A stretch of DNA of 39,167 nucleotides from JBDROU01 sp043809745 [NCBI: bacterium] (GCA_043809745.1 JBDROU010000088.1:1-39167); one strand, 5' to 3'. Counted from the stretch's first letter, positions 30,069-38,428 are shown. Program-made: numbers and translations. The notes: generated by a model not told the origin, from the letters alone.

Positions 30069-30083
30069 GTAAAATTCTTGTAA
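30069..30083 (-). promoter_or_regulatory. Shared upstream box, copy 1 (direct repeat with 11-bp step)
   Basis: TTACAAGAATTTTAC on the minus strand. With flanking bases it reads ATTACA-AGAAT-TTTACT, two TTTACA-like hexamers five bases apart. An identical 15-mer at the same distance from a TATAAT precedes the radical SAM fusion gene (34774-34788). Confidence 0.5.
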
Positions 30084-30106
30084 TGCTTTCAGGTGAAATC
30101 AGAAAT

Positions 30107-30239
30107 GAGATTGTTCAAAAACCATGGTTTTCTGCAGTTTGGCATCCCTGAATGTTTTAATCAGGGATCCATTGCCGTTGATAGTGGATTCCCGATAACA
30201 TCACTCGGGAATGACATGAAGGGATTTTTGAGCGATCTC
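30107..30239. mobile_element. 133-bp MITE-like element enclosing two REP-like hairpins
   Basis: GAGATTGTTCAAAAA (30107-30121) and TTTTTGAGCGATCTC (30225-30239) form 15-bp terminal inverted repeats matching at 13 positions, of the same type as the IS ends at 34813-36465. Inside are two hairpins typical of dispersed intergenic repeats: ATCCCTGA/TCAGGGAT (30144-30151, 30161-30168) and ATTCCCGA/TCGGGAAT (30188-30195, 30205-30212). There is no coding frame of note. It lies upstream of the exported HAD gene's promoter. Confidence 0.6.
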
Positions 30240-30516
30240 ATTCGGGATACTCCGGAATCTACTGTTCGGTTGGTTTATCATCTGAAAATTCGTTTTCCGT
30301 ATGAAAGACAAAAGTTTGTTGTAAGCGTTTCAAGTTTTGTTCGTCTGGTGAGTTCCGCCACCCGCCCATCTGTTTGAGTTTGCTTGTTATACAATATGTT
30401 TAGCAAAAATGTAAAATTATTTTTTAGCTGACATATGTCGTGTTTCCAGACCGGCATAACTAAACCATTTATGCTCTTCCGAAAATTGAACAAGATGGAA
30501 ACATAATAGTATCTTT
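30240..30516. other. Intergenic stretch without a recognised feature
   Basis: About 280 bp between the MITE-like element and the stop codon of the radical SAM fusion gene. A minus-strand open frame (30278-30493) contains no recognisable domain or ribosome binding site. It may be decayed sequence. No terminator hairpin with a T-run is apparent. Confidence 0.4.
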
Positions 30517-33500
30517 CTAAAGGGAACTATTCATTTTTTTCTGTAATTTTATTGCGGGGACAAACATATCTTTTTGAGAAACAAATCCAGTTTTTTCAAG
30601 TACAACAGCAGGATTTTTTAAGCGAAATAGTTCTTTCCATCGAGCAAGTTCTATCTCCTCAACTCCTCGAAAAACTGTTTGAATAGAAAATCCTGCTTCT
30701 TGAAACCATCGTACATATTCTTCCCAAGTTGCAAAATTATAAATATGACGATATTCCTCATCTAACGAATACCTGTTATTTCCATCAAAGGAAAATCTTA
30801 TTTTTGTAAGTATCTGAACTACATCAAAATATCGCATCAAATACTGCATGTTATGATCTGTCCCAAAAATGCTGATATGCGGACTAAAATGCAAATGAGT
30901 CTCAATGAGGTTCCTGCCTTTTTGTGTCTTACTCTGTAATAAAACATGATCGAGCATATTGTCCCCAGAAATTCCATCTCTCAATACAATTCGTCCATTA
31001 TCTTTAAGATACCGGTACGCAACACGTAGAACAGCTATTACACCTTCTGGCCCATATGTACCATAAACCTCATGTAAAACATTATTGAAATAAATTACAT
31101 CGAAAGTATTCTGGTATTCATCATTCAATAATCTTAAATCACATTTTATATGGGTAACTTGAGGGTTATATTTTAATGATTTCTCTATCTTATTTGAGTT
31201 AATCTCAAAAAATTTAAATTCAGTTTTTATGAAATATGCTTCCGCTAACATTCTGTCAAGAAAAGGCATTAGTCCATCACCACTGCCAAATTGAGCAATT
31301 TTAAGGCTATCTACTTTGGAGCTATTTTCCCAACATTGTTGAAGTATACTCACAAATGACTGAAATGAGTATGGGAAAAAACTTTTTGGCTCCCACCTAA
31401 AAGGCAACACCTTGTCACAAGAAAAAACCGTTAAAAGTAATGTGCGTCTTTCTACGGCTTTAAGCAATGATGTTTTGGCGATTATTTCACAAATTGTGCG
31501 AAATGTCTCAATTTGATCTGTTTCCAATGCCATTTTAGCTAACCCATAAATTTGCGATATATTTTCTAAAGAACTGATTTCTGGAATAGCATGGGGACAA
31601 CTTGCCGCCTTTATTTGATCAAGTACCGGACTAATAAAAGGCTTGAACACCAACGATTGAGAATCAACTTTTATAGGTGGATTTATACATTTCTCTTTCT
31701 CAGCACTTAATAATACGATAGGTGCGATCGAATGAAGAATATCTTCTACATTAGTCGCGGATCCAGGATCTACTGACACTCCCTGTTGCAAATGATGCTC
31801 ATTTGCTAAGAAGTACGAAAAAATATCCGCATCATAACCTCGATTCATGACAAAATCTGCCCCATTTTCAAAAAGTATTTTGAGTTGATCGAAATCTTCT
31901 GTAATCCCAACGGGAACGCATCTGTGTCCGCTAGTCCTAGCCCAGGATTTCGCAGCCTCCATATCAAATGGAGAGTTGCCAATAATAATTGCCGGGGTCG
32001 TGGATGTCCCATGATTTGTTATGATCTCCTGGAAAACTGCTTCTTTTCCATGTCCGAATGTTTGTTTTTCACAAGAAAAGCCATATATCGCTGTGAAGTA
32101 TTGCCTAATTTCTAATTTTTCTGTAATCTCTTCAAGAATTTTTTGAGGCATCCCGGAAACAATAAATGCCAAGCTTCCATCCTGCTTTAAATTTTCTAAA
32201 AATGTTTTGGCTCCTGGCAGTAGTTCCGGATGGAAATGCAGGTATTCTTCCTCAAGAATTGATTCGTATATTGTAATAAAGCTGGTGCTCAAATCTTTTT
32301 CATTCCTGACCATAGCCTGGTTTTGCGGAAAATATCTCTGCAGAAGAAGGCTTGCCACCTTTTCAAGATTATCTCTTTCCGCTGCACTCAGATCCTGTAT
32401 TAAATCAATAATATGGTCGCCCACATATTTCCAGGGTTTATTTGCCAAATATGTGTTTAGATCTATAACTGCTTCTTGTGGCACATCACCAGCCTGGCCA
32501 GTTTTTATCCAGTAGTAAACCTTGCTTGCAGCGTTGATTATGTTCTGATTTTCTTTGATAAGCGTACCGACAAAATCAAAAATGCAAACCTGTGAATGTT
32601 TACGTTTTACCGGTACTGAAACTTTGCTGACTACTCGCTTTGGACGAATATATCTAGATACGCTTCTTAAAGGCTCAAAAGAAGTTGCCTCACTTTTTGC
32701 TTGCCTGGGAAGATCATAATAGGGAAGACGGCGATAAAGCCAGAAATCTTCTGTCAGCGTGTAAATCCCTTGCTCGATGCTGCAAACACGGCCTTCATCC
32801 TCAAAAGAGTCCAACGTCTCTGCAATAGCATCAAGATTTATGCCGTAGGCAAACTGGTTTGCAATATATCGAAAGATATCATCTTTAGAAAATGGCATAT
32901 CAAAAAAGTTCGTCCTAATAACTTCCCGGACTATACCTTCATAAATAGTAGATTGAAATTTTTGCTGATCGACGTGCAACTGTCCATGCTTGAGCTCTTT
33001 CAAAAAGAAGATCATATCAATCAATAAACGATTGCTGAATTTCCTGTCAATTTCCGGATATTCCTGCTCGGAAGGGGCCTTTAGTAAATCTTCGAGATAA
33101 TCAACCAGGATTAAAACCTGTTCTTCCATCATATCTATTAAAACATTCCGTTCTTCTAATGGTAACTCAGAAAAACCGGAAGACCGAAATACTAGCTTAA
33201 GTAACCAGCTGAAGCTCGACTGGCTCTCTTCAAAAGCTCTAATCCGCTCATGAATATGAGCAACATTTTCATGTTCATAGACATATTCATAGTAAGTAAA
33301 ACCCGGCTTATATGACGCTCCATCAACAAGCTCCTTGCTGATTAAATCGATCATTAACATCGAACCTGACATCGGGAAATAAGTTTTCAAGGCATGCGTT
33401 ATTGTCCTGTCTGTTTCCGTACGCCTCAAAAATCCCATATTTTCCAGAAGCTCTTTTTTAGTTACCTGAGGATCAAACATGATAAATCCGGGAACGCATC

Positions 33501-34740
33501 GGATTCCTACACGCTTTACAACATTTAACGCTTCTTCATTTTCTGATACAGTAGCTGCTTTCCCATACCGTTCTAACTGCGTGGGCGAACCTGATTCTAC
33601 CCCCATGAAAAAGTTTGTCATTCCCGCGTTTTTAAGTTTTCTCAAAACACGTTCTTTGCGTCTATTATTTTCTGGTGTATCGCTTGCATCGTAAATAGCC
33701 CTAACACTCGCAGATGTAAAGAATGTTAAATTCTTTGCTATAGCTCCGTTGTTTTTAGCTTTAATGATCTGGTCGGCAATGGATTCCACCCGTTCAATCC
33801 CGCCACCGAATAAGTCTTCGTCAACCACGTTAATAAAACGCGCACCTTCTCGGCTGATGTTAGAAAGATCTCGAATTATTTCTTCGACTCTGCGCCCCTG
33901 CCAGCCCGCATCAGCTTTGCCATCACAATCCAAAAAAGATTTACGACTGCACATAGTGCAATCATGCGGACAACCACGGCTGGTTTCAAAATGTACTATC
34001 CCTCCAGACTGAATAACCACCGGCAATAGATCTCTCACTGGTAAGCCAATTTTAGAAAAAGCTACGCGATCATATGGGTTAATAACAGTCCCACCTTTTT
34101 CATCGAGATAGCGCACATTCCGAATTTCTTCCTTTGTTATTTCATTTCTGTAATACCTGACGGCATCCGTAACCGCATATTCTCCCTCACCAATGCAAAT
34201 TATTATGTTCGGGTATTTATTCAACAGCATACGCGCATTGTGTTTTGCTAAAATGTTTCCCAAAAGAACCATCGGTCGTTCTTCAACAGGAATAGAGTTT
34301 ACAAAATTCATAATTTCATCAAGCTGGTCTAATGTATCAAAGGAAAGTGAAATGCCCAATATATTTGGTTTATCAAGGCGAATCCTCTTAATAATACCCG
34401 GGATTCGTCCTTCGGCTAAAGGATGGATCAATGAAAATTCTATCTCATCAGCAAATTCCTTCTTTAATGCCCCACCTAATGTTGTGATACTTAATGGTTC
34501 ATGAATTTTAGTATCATCGCGGGCTTCACTCAGGTAGACTAGCATAAAACGAACTGGAGCAATTCCTTTAAGTTCTCGTACATGTGACGATCCCATTGTT
34601 GATTGCACGTCAGATTCCCACATACTTGGCGGGGCTAATAATGCATTGGCGCTGGATTGAGCTGGCAAAAAGGTTATTATCAGGCAAAAGGAAAGAAAAA
34701 TTGCTAGGAATTTAGGTAATAACTGAAGCCTACTTTTCAT
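30517..34740 (-). CDS. Exported or membrane-anchored radical SAM-HAD-methyltransferase fusion with LLAPP motif
   Basis: 1407 residues. In order: a signal peptide (hydrophobic 10-27, A-x-A cleavage site SANA at 34), LLAPPSMWESD (35-45), a B12-binding-like domain (about 63-215) without the usual DxHxxG, a radical SAM domain with the cluster motif CPHDCTMC (Cys257, Cys261, Cys264), a helical region (about 490-690), a HAD domain (about 717-975), and a SAM-dependent methyltransferase domain (about 1145-1260, FGSGDG and DVIYFNNVLHEV). The HAD part is odd: motif I is DFVGT (Asp722, second Asp replaced by Val724) and motif IV begins GN (Asn922) where GD is usual, so phosphatase activity is doubtful. 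No Shine-Dalgarno sequence; a TATAAT is placed for a leaderless mRNA. An intracellular-type radical SAM enzyme behind a signal peptide is very unusual. Substrate unknown. Confidence 0.8.
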   Translation of the reverse strand: MKSRLQLLPKFLAIFLSFCLIITFLPAQSSANALLAPPSMWESDVQSTMGSSHVRELKGIAPVRFMLVYLSEARDDTKIHEPLSITTLGGALKKEFADEIEFSLIHPLAEGRIPGIIKRIRLDKPNILGISLSFDTLDQLDEIMNFVNSIPVEERPMVLLGNILAKHNARMLLNKYPNIIICIGEGEYAVTDAVRYYRNEITKEEIRNVRYLDEKGGTVINPYDRVAFSKIGLPVRDLLPVVIQSGGIVHFETSRGCPHDCTMCSRKSFLDCDGKADAGWQGRRVEEIIRDLSNISREGARFINVVDEDLFGGGIERVESIADQIIKAKNNGAIAKNLTFFTSASVRAIYDASDTPENNRRKERVLRKLKNAGMTNFFMGVESGSPTQLERYGKAATVSENEEALNVVKRVGIRCVPGFIMFDPQVTKKELLENMGFLRRTETDRTITHALKTYFPMSGSMLMIDLISKELVDGASYKPGFTYYEYVYEHENVAHIHERIRAFEESQSSFSWLLKLVFRSSGFSELPLEERNVLIDMMEEQVLILVDYLEDLLKAPSEQEYPEIDRKFSNRLLIDMIFFLKELKHGQLHVDQQKFQSTIYEGIVREVIRTNFFDMPFSKDDIFRYIANQFAYGINLDAIAETLDSFEDEGRVCSIEQGIYTLTEDFWLYRRLPYYDLPRQAKSEATSFEPLRSVSRYIRPKRVVSKVSVPVKRKHSQVCIFDFVGTLIKENQNIINAASKVYYWIKTGQAGDVPQEAVIDLNTYLANKPWKYVGDHIIDLIQDLSAAERDNLEKVASLLLQRYFPQNQAMVRNEKDLSTSFITIYESILEEEYLHFHPELLPGAKTFLENLKQDGSLAFIVSGMPQKILEEITEKLEIRQYFTAIYGFSCEKQTFGHGKEAVFQEIITNHGTSTTPAIIIGNSPFDMEAAKSWARTSGHRCVPVGITEDFDQLKILFENGADFVMNRGYDADIFSYFLANEHHLQQGVSVDPGSATNVEDILHSIAPIVLLSAEKEKCINPPIKVDSQSLVFKPFISPVLDQIKAASCPHAIPEISSLENISQIYGLAKMALETDQIETFRTICEIIAKTSLLKAVERRTLLLTVFSCDKVLPFRWEPKSFFPYSFQSFVSILQQCWENSSKVDSLKIAQFGSGDGLMPFLDRMLAEAYFIKTEFKFFEINSNKIEKSLKYNPQVTHIKCDLRLLNDEYQNTFDVIYFNNVLHEVYGTYGPEGVIAVLRVAYRYLKDNGRIVLRDGISGDNMLDHVLLQSKTQKGRNLIETHLHFSPHISIFGTDHNMQYLMRYFDVVQILTKIRFSFDGNNRYSLDEEYRHIYNFATWEEYVRWFQEAGFSIQTVFRGVEEIELARWKELFRLKNPAVVLEKTGFVSQKDMFVPAIKLQKKMNSSL

Positions 34741-34746
34741 AGTTTT

Positions 34747-34788
34747 ATTATATTATATGTGTGTAATAGCTATGTAAAATTCTTGTAA
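34747..34788 (-). promoter_or_regulatory. Promoter and shared upstream box (copy 2) of the fusion gene
   Basis: TTACAAGAATTTTAC (34774-34788) is identical to copy 1, and flanks extend it to TTTACA-AGAAT-TTTACA. After 21 bp comes TATAAT (34747-34752), with a second TATAAT at 34752-34757. Transcription from the first would begin at about 34740, the first base of the ATG. Confidence 0.5.
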
Positions 34789-34812
34789 AATTTAATTTAA
34801 GCTATTTTTAAG

Positions 34813-36465
34813 GAGGTCTCTCAAAAAGTGGGGTATTTTTTGAACGATTTTAATCAGAGGTTTATTTTTTTGCCAAAGCGTAAGGAAATATCTTTCCTAT
34901 GCTCGCTTTTCGGCTTTTTTACACCGATCTAAGGCAAACCCTTCTCAAAGAACCTGGTGGAGCCGCCGTTTGTCGGATAAGCTTCACCATCCTTTTAGCA
35001 TTCATCACAAAAAACGTCATAAATACCTGAATGCCGACTTTCCATCTACTTCTATAACGAGCCCTTCTCAAAAAGTGCCACTTTTTTGCTTCACCAAACT
35101 TTGCCTCTATACGTTTCCTTTTCTCTAACGCCTCTTTCCGTTTTATCTGATCCTGCTTCATCGATATCTCACAACATTTATTAAACCATATACTCCGCTG
35201 TATCTCGCTTTTTTTCAAACAACTGCCTTTACTTAAACATTGCTGACAATCGTGCGCGTAAAACTGATACCGCTTACGTTCTCCGTCCTTTAGATCCTGA
35301 TACGCTCTCGCATAATTCCGGCATCTTAAACACCCGTCTTCATCAAAAAAGAAATATTCTTTCTCTTTTTCTGCCGGCCCATGCCGGCATGGTGTATAAA
35401 TCGGTATCCGCATACTCTCACTAAGCTTGTATGTGTCCGCGTTGTCATATAATCCATCCGCCGCCACGCATTCCGATTCAATCCCTTTGGATTTATCCTC
35501 TTTTATCAACCCTTCCAATCCTACTGACTCGTTGGTCTCACCGCTAACAACCTCAACACTCGTTACTATCCCGCTATCATCCATCGACGCATGCGCCTTA
35601 TACCCCGCAAACGGTTTGTCTTTCCTCTTGTAACCCCACCGCGCGTCCATATCGTTAAAACTCAGCAGCTTTGATTCGCCGCTTATCAGCTTCTTCAATT
35701 CTTCCAGAAGCTCTTCTATACCATAGCCTTTCCCACAACTTTTTAACGCACTTATAAATGCCTTTGTCCGATCGATCTCCTCTTGGATCTGCTTCTTACT
35801 TGCCTTCCCGTGTACCATAAGCTGTTCGCTTGGATATTGCTCTTTCAACTTTTCCGCAAACATCTTATCTTTTTTCCCTACCCTATTAAGTGCTTTCTTT
35901 CGTCCTTGCCTCAACAAATTCATCATGCCGGTTATCAGTACATCCGCCTCCATATGCGTACCATCTATCGCGGCTACCTGCTCGCTCAACAATCCCTGCA
36001 TCTTCAATTGCCTCACCAGCTCGTCAAATAACCCCTTAAACACCTTCTCTCCCAACCGATTCCTGAATTCTACCAACGTCGTCGGCTCACATATCTCATC
36101 ATCCATCCCGATACCGCAAAATGCCTGATACAACAAATTTATCCCGCACTGCGAGCATACTTCACCATCAGAAAGATTCGCGTAATACTCTAAAAATAAC
36201 ATGCGAAAAACCACCACCGGCGCTACCGCCGCCTTGATCTTCATTAGCTCGTGCGTCTTCGGTACTCGTCTGTCGTATACTTGATCATCGAAAAAGTCTC
36301 TCTGTTTGTCTTCCGGTGTGTACACCTTTGGCCTCCTTTTTCATCCAGCTTACTTATATTTTACCAAAGGTATCTTTTTAAATGGCAAGCTTTTATTCGA
36401 CGGTAATCTTATTACTATCCGTCGAGCTTTGTCCCTCATCTTGATGGGGGTTTTTGAGAGATCTC
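34813..36465. mobile_element. IS1182-like insertion sequence, about 1.65 kb
   Basis: One transposase gene is flanked by inverted ends GAGGTCTCTCAAAAA (34813-34827) and TTTTTGAGAGATCTC (36451-36465), matching at 14 of 15 positions. GC content is visibly higher than in neighbours. No clear target duplication was found. However, an 18-bp near-direct repeat GGAGGTCTCTCAAAAAGT (34812-34829) and GGAGGTTGCTCAAAAAGT (36470-36487) brackets the element, so the exact borders are uncertain. Confidence 0.75.
34919..36325 (-). CDS. IS1182-family DDE transposase
   Basis: 468 residues. The N-terminal half has the DUF772 region (KAAVAPVVVFRMLFLEYYANLSD, then EFRNRLGEKVFKGLF). The DDE catalytic residues are probably Asp121 (AIDGTHMEADV), Asp290 (VAADGLYDN) and Glu407 (RIEAKFGEAKKWH). 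A Cys-rich stretch (333-369, CLRC, CQQCLSKGSC) precedes the last catalytic block, as in the IS1182 group. GTG start at 36325, with GGAGG six bases upstream. No frameshift or internal stop, so it appears intact and possibly active. The C-terminus is short and basic. Family choice between IS1182 and related groups rests on domain order only. Confidence 0.88.
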   Translation of the reverse strand: MYTPEDKQRDFFDDQVYDRRVPKTHELMKIKAAVAPVVVFRMLFLEYYANLSDGEVCSQCGINLLYQAFCGIGMDDEICEPTTLVEFRNRLGEKVFKGLFDELVRQLKMQGLLSEQVAAIDGTHMEADVLITGMMNLLRQGRKKALNRVGKKDKMFAEKLKEQYPSEQLMVHGKASKKQIQEEIDRTKAFISALKSCGKGYGIEELLEELKKLISGESKLLSFNDMDARWGYKRKDKPFAGYKAHASMDDSGIVTSVEVVSGETNESVGLEGLIKEDKSKGIESECVAADGLYDNADTYKLSESMRIPIYTPCRHGPAEKEKEYFFFDEDGCLRCRNYARAYQDLKDGERKRYQFYAHDCQQCLSKGSCLKKSEIQRSIWFNKCCEISMKQDQIKRKEALEKRKRIEAKFGEAKKWHFLRRARYRSRWKVGIQVFMTFFVMNAKRMVKLIRQTAAPPGSLRRVCLRSV

Positions 36466-36469
36466 ATTT

Positions 36470-36487
36470 GGAGGTTGCTCAAAAAGT
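36470..36487. repeat. Extra IS-end-like sequence beside the insertion sequence
   Basis: GGAGGTTGCTCAAAAAGT points away from the IS and repeats the IS left end in direct orientation at 16 of 18 positions. It may be the end of an older element next to which the IS inserted, or an imperfect duplicated end. Confidence 0.5.
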
Positions 36488-36538
36488 AATAGCCATTTTT
36501 AGGTCTAAAAAATTTCCGAATTATTTTTACTAAATTTA

Positions 36539-36559
36539 AATATGGGTTGTGCCCATATT
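36539..36559 (+). terminator. Hairpin between the insertion sequence and pckG
   Basis: AATATGGG (36539-36546) pairs perfectly with CCCATATT (36552-36559) around a 5-base loop, followed by GAATTATTTTTG. It could insulate pckG from transcription coming out of the IS. It lies just upstream of the pckG -35 box. Confidence 0.5.
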
Positions 36560-36571
36560 GAATTATTTTTG

Positions 36572-36600
36572 TTGAAATATCTATTAGGACGTGATATATT
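36572..36600 (+). promoter_or_regulatory. Predicted promoter of pckG
   Basis: TTGAAA (36572-36577), an exact 17-bp spacer, then TATATT (36595-36600), giving a leader of about 25 bases that contains GGGAG. Confidence 0.6.
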
Positions 36601-36631
36601 ATAGATCCAAATTATATACAGGGAGATGATT

Positions 36632-38428
36632 ATGAAAAAATGTAAGTTTAAGGCTTCCAGAAATAAAAAACTAAATAGCTGGGTATTGAAAATGGCGCAG
36701 TTGTGCTCACCTGAGAAAATTGTGTGGATTGACGGTTCCGAGGAGCTTAAAAAAAAGCTTACAGAAGAGGCTGTTAAAATAGGTGAAGTTATCAGGTTGA
36801 ATCAAAAAATATTACCTGGATGTATTTATCATAGAACTGCTCAGAATGATGTTGCAAGGACCGAGCATCTTTCTTTTATTTGCACAAAGAAAAAAGAGGA
36901 TGCTGGGCCTACAAATAATTGGATGAGCCCTAAACAAGCCTATGGGAAAGCTGAAAAAATATTTAGGAATTCTATGAAAGGCAGAACAATGTATATTGTG
37001 CCTTTCTCAATGGGGCCTATCGGTTCAACATTCAGCAAAATAGGCGTTGAATTAACGGACAGTATTTACGTAGTTCTTAACATGTATATAATGACCAGGG
37101 TTGGGAAGAAGGTGATTGATCGGCTTGGAGCAAACGGGGAGTTCACTAAGTGTCTTCATAGTAAGGCTGAACTGGATTTAAGTAAAAGATTGATTTTGCA
37201 TTTTCCTGAAGATAACACTATTTGGAGTGTAAATTCAGGTTACGGCGGGAATGTGCTCTTAGGCAAGAAATGTTTGGGTTTGCGTTTAGCTAGTTATCAG
37301 GGCGAAAAAGAAGGATGGCTTGCTGAGCATATGTTGATATTAGGTGTTGAAAAACCGGATGGACGTATAGAATATGTAGCAGCAGCGTTCCCCAGCGCAT
37401 GCGGCAAGACTAATTTGGCTATGATGATACCGCCCGAAGGATTAATTCGCAAGGGATACAGGATATGGACTGTTGGTGATGATATAGCCTGGATGAGAGT
37501 GGATTCAGATGGAGCTTTATGGGCGATTAATCCGGAAATGGGATTTTTTGGCGTTTGCCCTGGAACGAACTCCAGAACGAATCCCAATGCAATGGCTACA
37601 ATGAGAAAAAATACCATATTCACCAATGTGGTTTTGAAACATGATGGAACAGTATGGTGGGAGGATGGAGAAGGTTCACCACCGTCATCCGGCATAGATT
37701 GGAAGGGAGATGAGTGGTCGCCTGAGATGACAGATGAGAATAATAAGCCTAAGAAAGGGGCGCACCCAAACAGCAGATTTACAGCCCCTGCAACACAATG
37801 TCCTTCTATCTCATTTAGATTAGACCATCATCACGGGGTGATGATCTCGGCAATTGTTTTTGGCGGCAGGAGAGCGCATCTTACTCCGCTCGTATACGAG
37901 GCCTTTAACTGGCAGCACGGAGTTTTTATGGGTTCAACAGTAGCTTCTGAAAGAACCGCTGCTCAATATGGGAAGCAGGGTGAGGTAAGGCGCGATCCTA
38001 TGGCTATGCTGCCATTTTGCGGGTATAACATGGCGGATTATTTCAGACATTGGCTTAACATTGGCAAAAAGTTAGAAAAAGCACCAAAGATATTTTGCGT
38101 GAATTGGTTCAGGACTGATGAAGATAATCAGTTCATGTGGCCTGGCTATGGAGAGAACTTAAGAGTAATTGAATGGATTCTTGCCAGATGCAACAATGAA
38201 GTGCCGGCGGTGAAAACACCGATAGGGAATGTCCCGCGTATGCAGGATATTGATATGAAAGGATTGGATTTGTCACCAGCTGTATTAGAAAAACTTTTAG
38301 AGATAAAGCCGCAAGATTGGTCTGAAGAACTTAAACAACAAAAAGAGTTTTTCGAAAAATTTGGCAACAGATTTCCAAAAGAGCTTTGGCAGGAGTATCA
38401 CCAGCTACAAAAAAGACTGAAACAGTAG
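36632..38428 (+). CDS. pckG: Phosphoenolpyruvate carboxykinase (GTP)
   Basis: 598 residues from the ATG at 36632. An ATG two codons earlier (36626) is possible, but GGGAG is six bases before 36632 and too close to 36626. It interconverts oxaloacetate plus GTP with PEP, CO2 and GDP, in gluconeogenesis or anaplerosis. GTP-type marks are the P-loop FPSACGKTNLAMM, GDDIAWMR, NPEMGFFGVCPGTNSRTNPNA, the VFGGRRAHLTPLVYEAF segment and NWFRTDEDNQFMWPGYGENLRV, which contains the guanine-binding region. Length is typical (about 600). It has its own promoter, and the gene is convergent with ndk, 62 bp apart. Confidence 0.97.
   Translation: MKKCKFKASRNKKLNSWVLKMAQLCSPEKIVWIDGSEELKKKLTEEAVKIGEVIRLNQKILPGCIYHRTAQNDVARTEHLSFICTKKKEDAGPTNNWMSPKQAYGKAEKIFRNSMKGRTMYIVPFSMGPIGSTFSKIGVELTDSIYVVLNMYIMTRVGKKVIDRLGANGEFTKCLHSKAELDLSKRLILHFPEDNTIWSVNSGYGGNVLLGKKCLGLRLASYQGEKEGWLAEHMLILGVEKPDGRIEYVAAAFPSACGKTNLAMMIPPEGLIRKGYRIWTVGDDIAWMRVDSDGALWAINPEMGFFGVCPGTNSRTNPNAMATMRKNTIFTNVVLKHDGTVWWEDGEGSPPSSGIDWKGDEWSPEMTDENNKPKKGAHPNSRFTAPATQCPSISFRLDHHHGVMISAIVFGGRRAHLTPLVYEAFNWQHGVFMGSTVASERTAAQYGKQGEVRRDPMAMLPFCGYNMADYFRHWLNIGKKLEKAPKIFCVNWFRTDEDNQFMWPGYGENLRVIEWILARCNNEVPAVKTPIGNVPRMQDIDMKGLDLSPAVLEKLLEIKPQDWSEELKQQKEFFEKFGNRFPKELWQEYHQLQKRLKQ

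Noticed and set aside
30093-30377. Plus-strand open frame of 94 codons in the gap after the exported HAD gene
   Set aside because: Most of it is the MITE-like inverted-repeat element; the protein has no family resemblance and no ribosome binding site.
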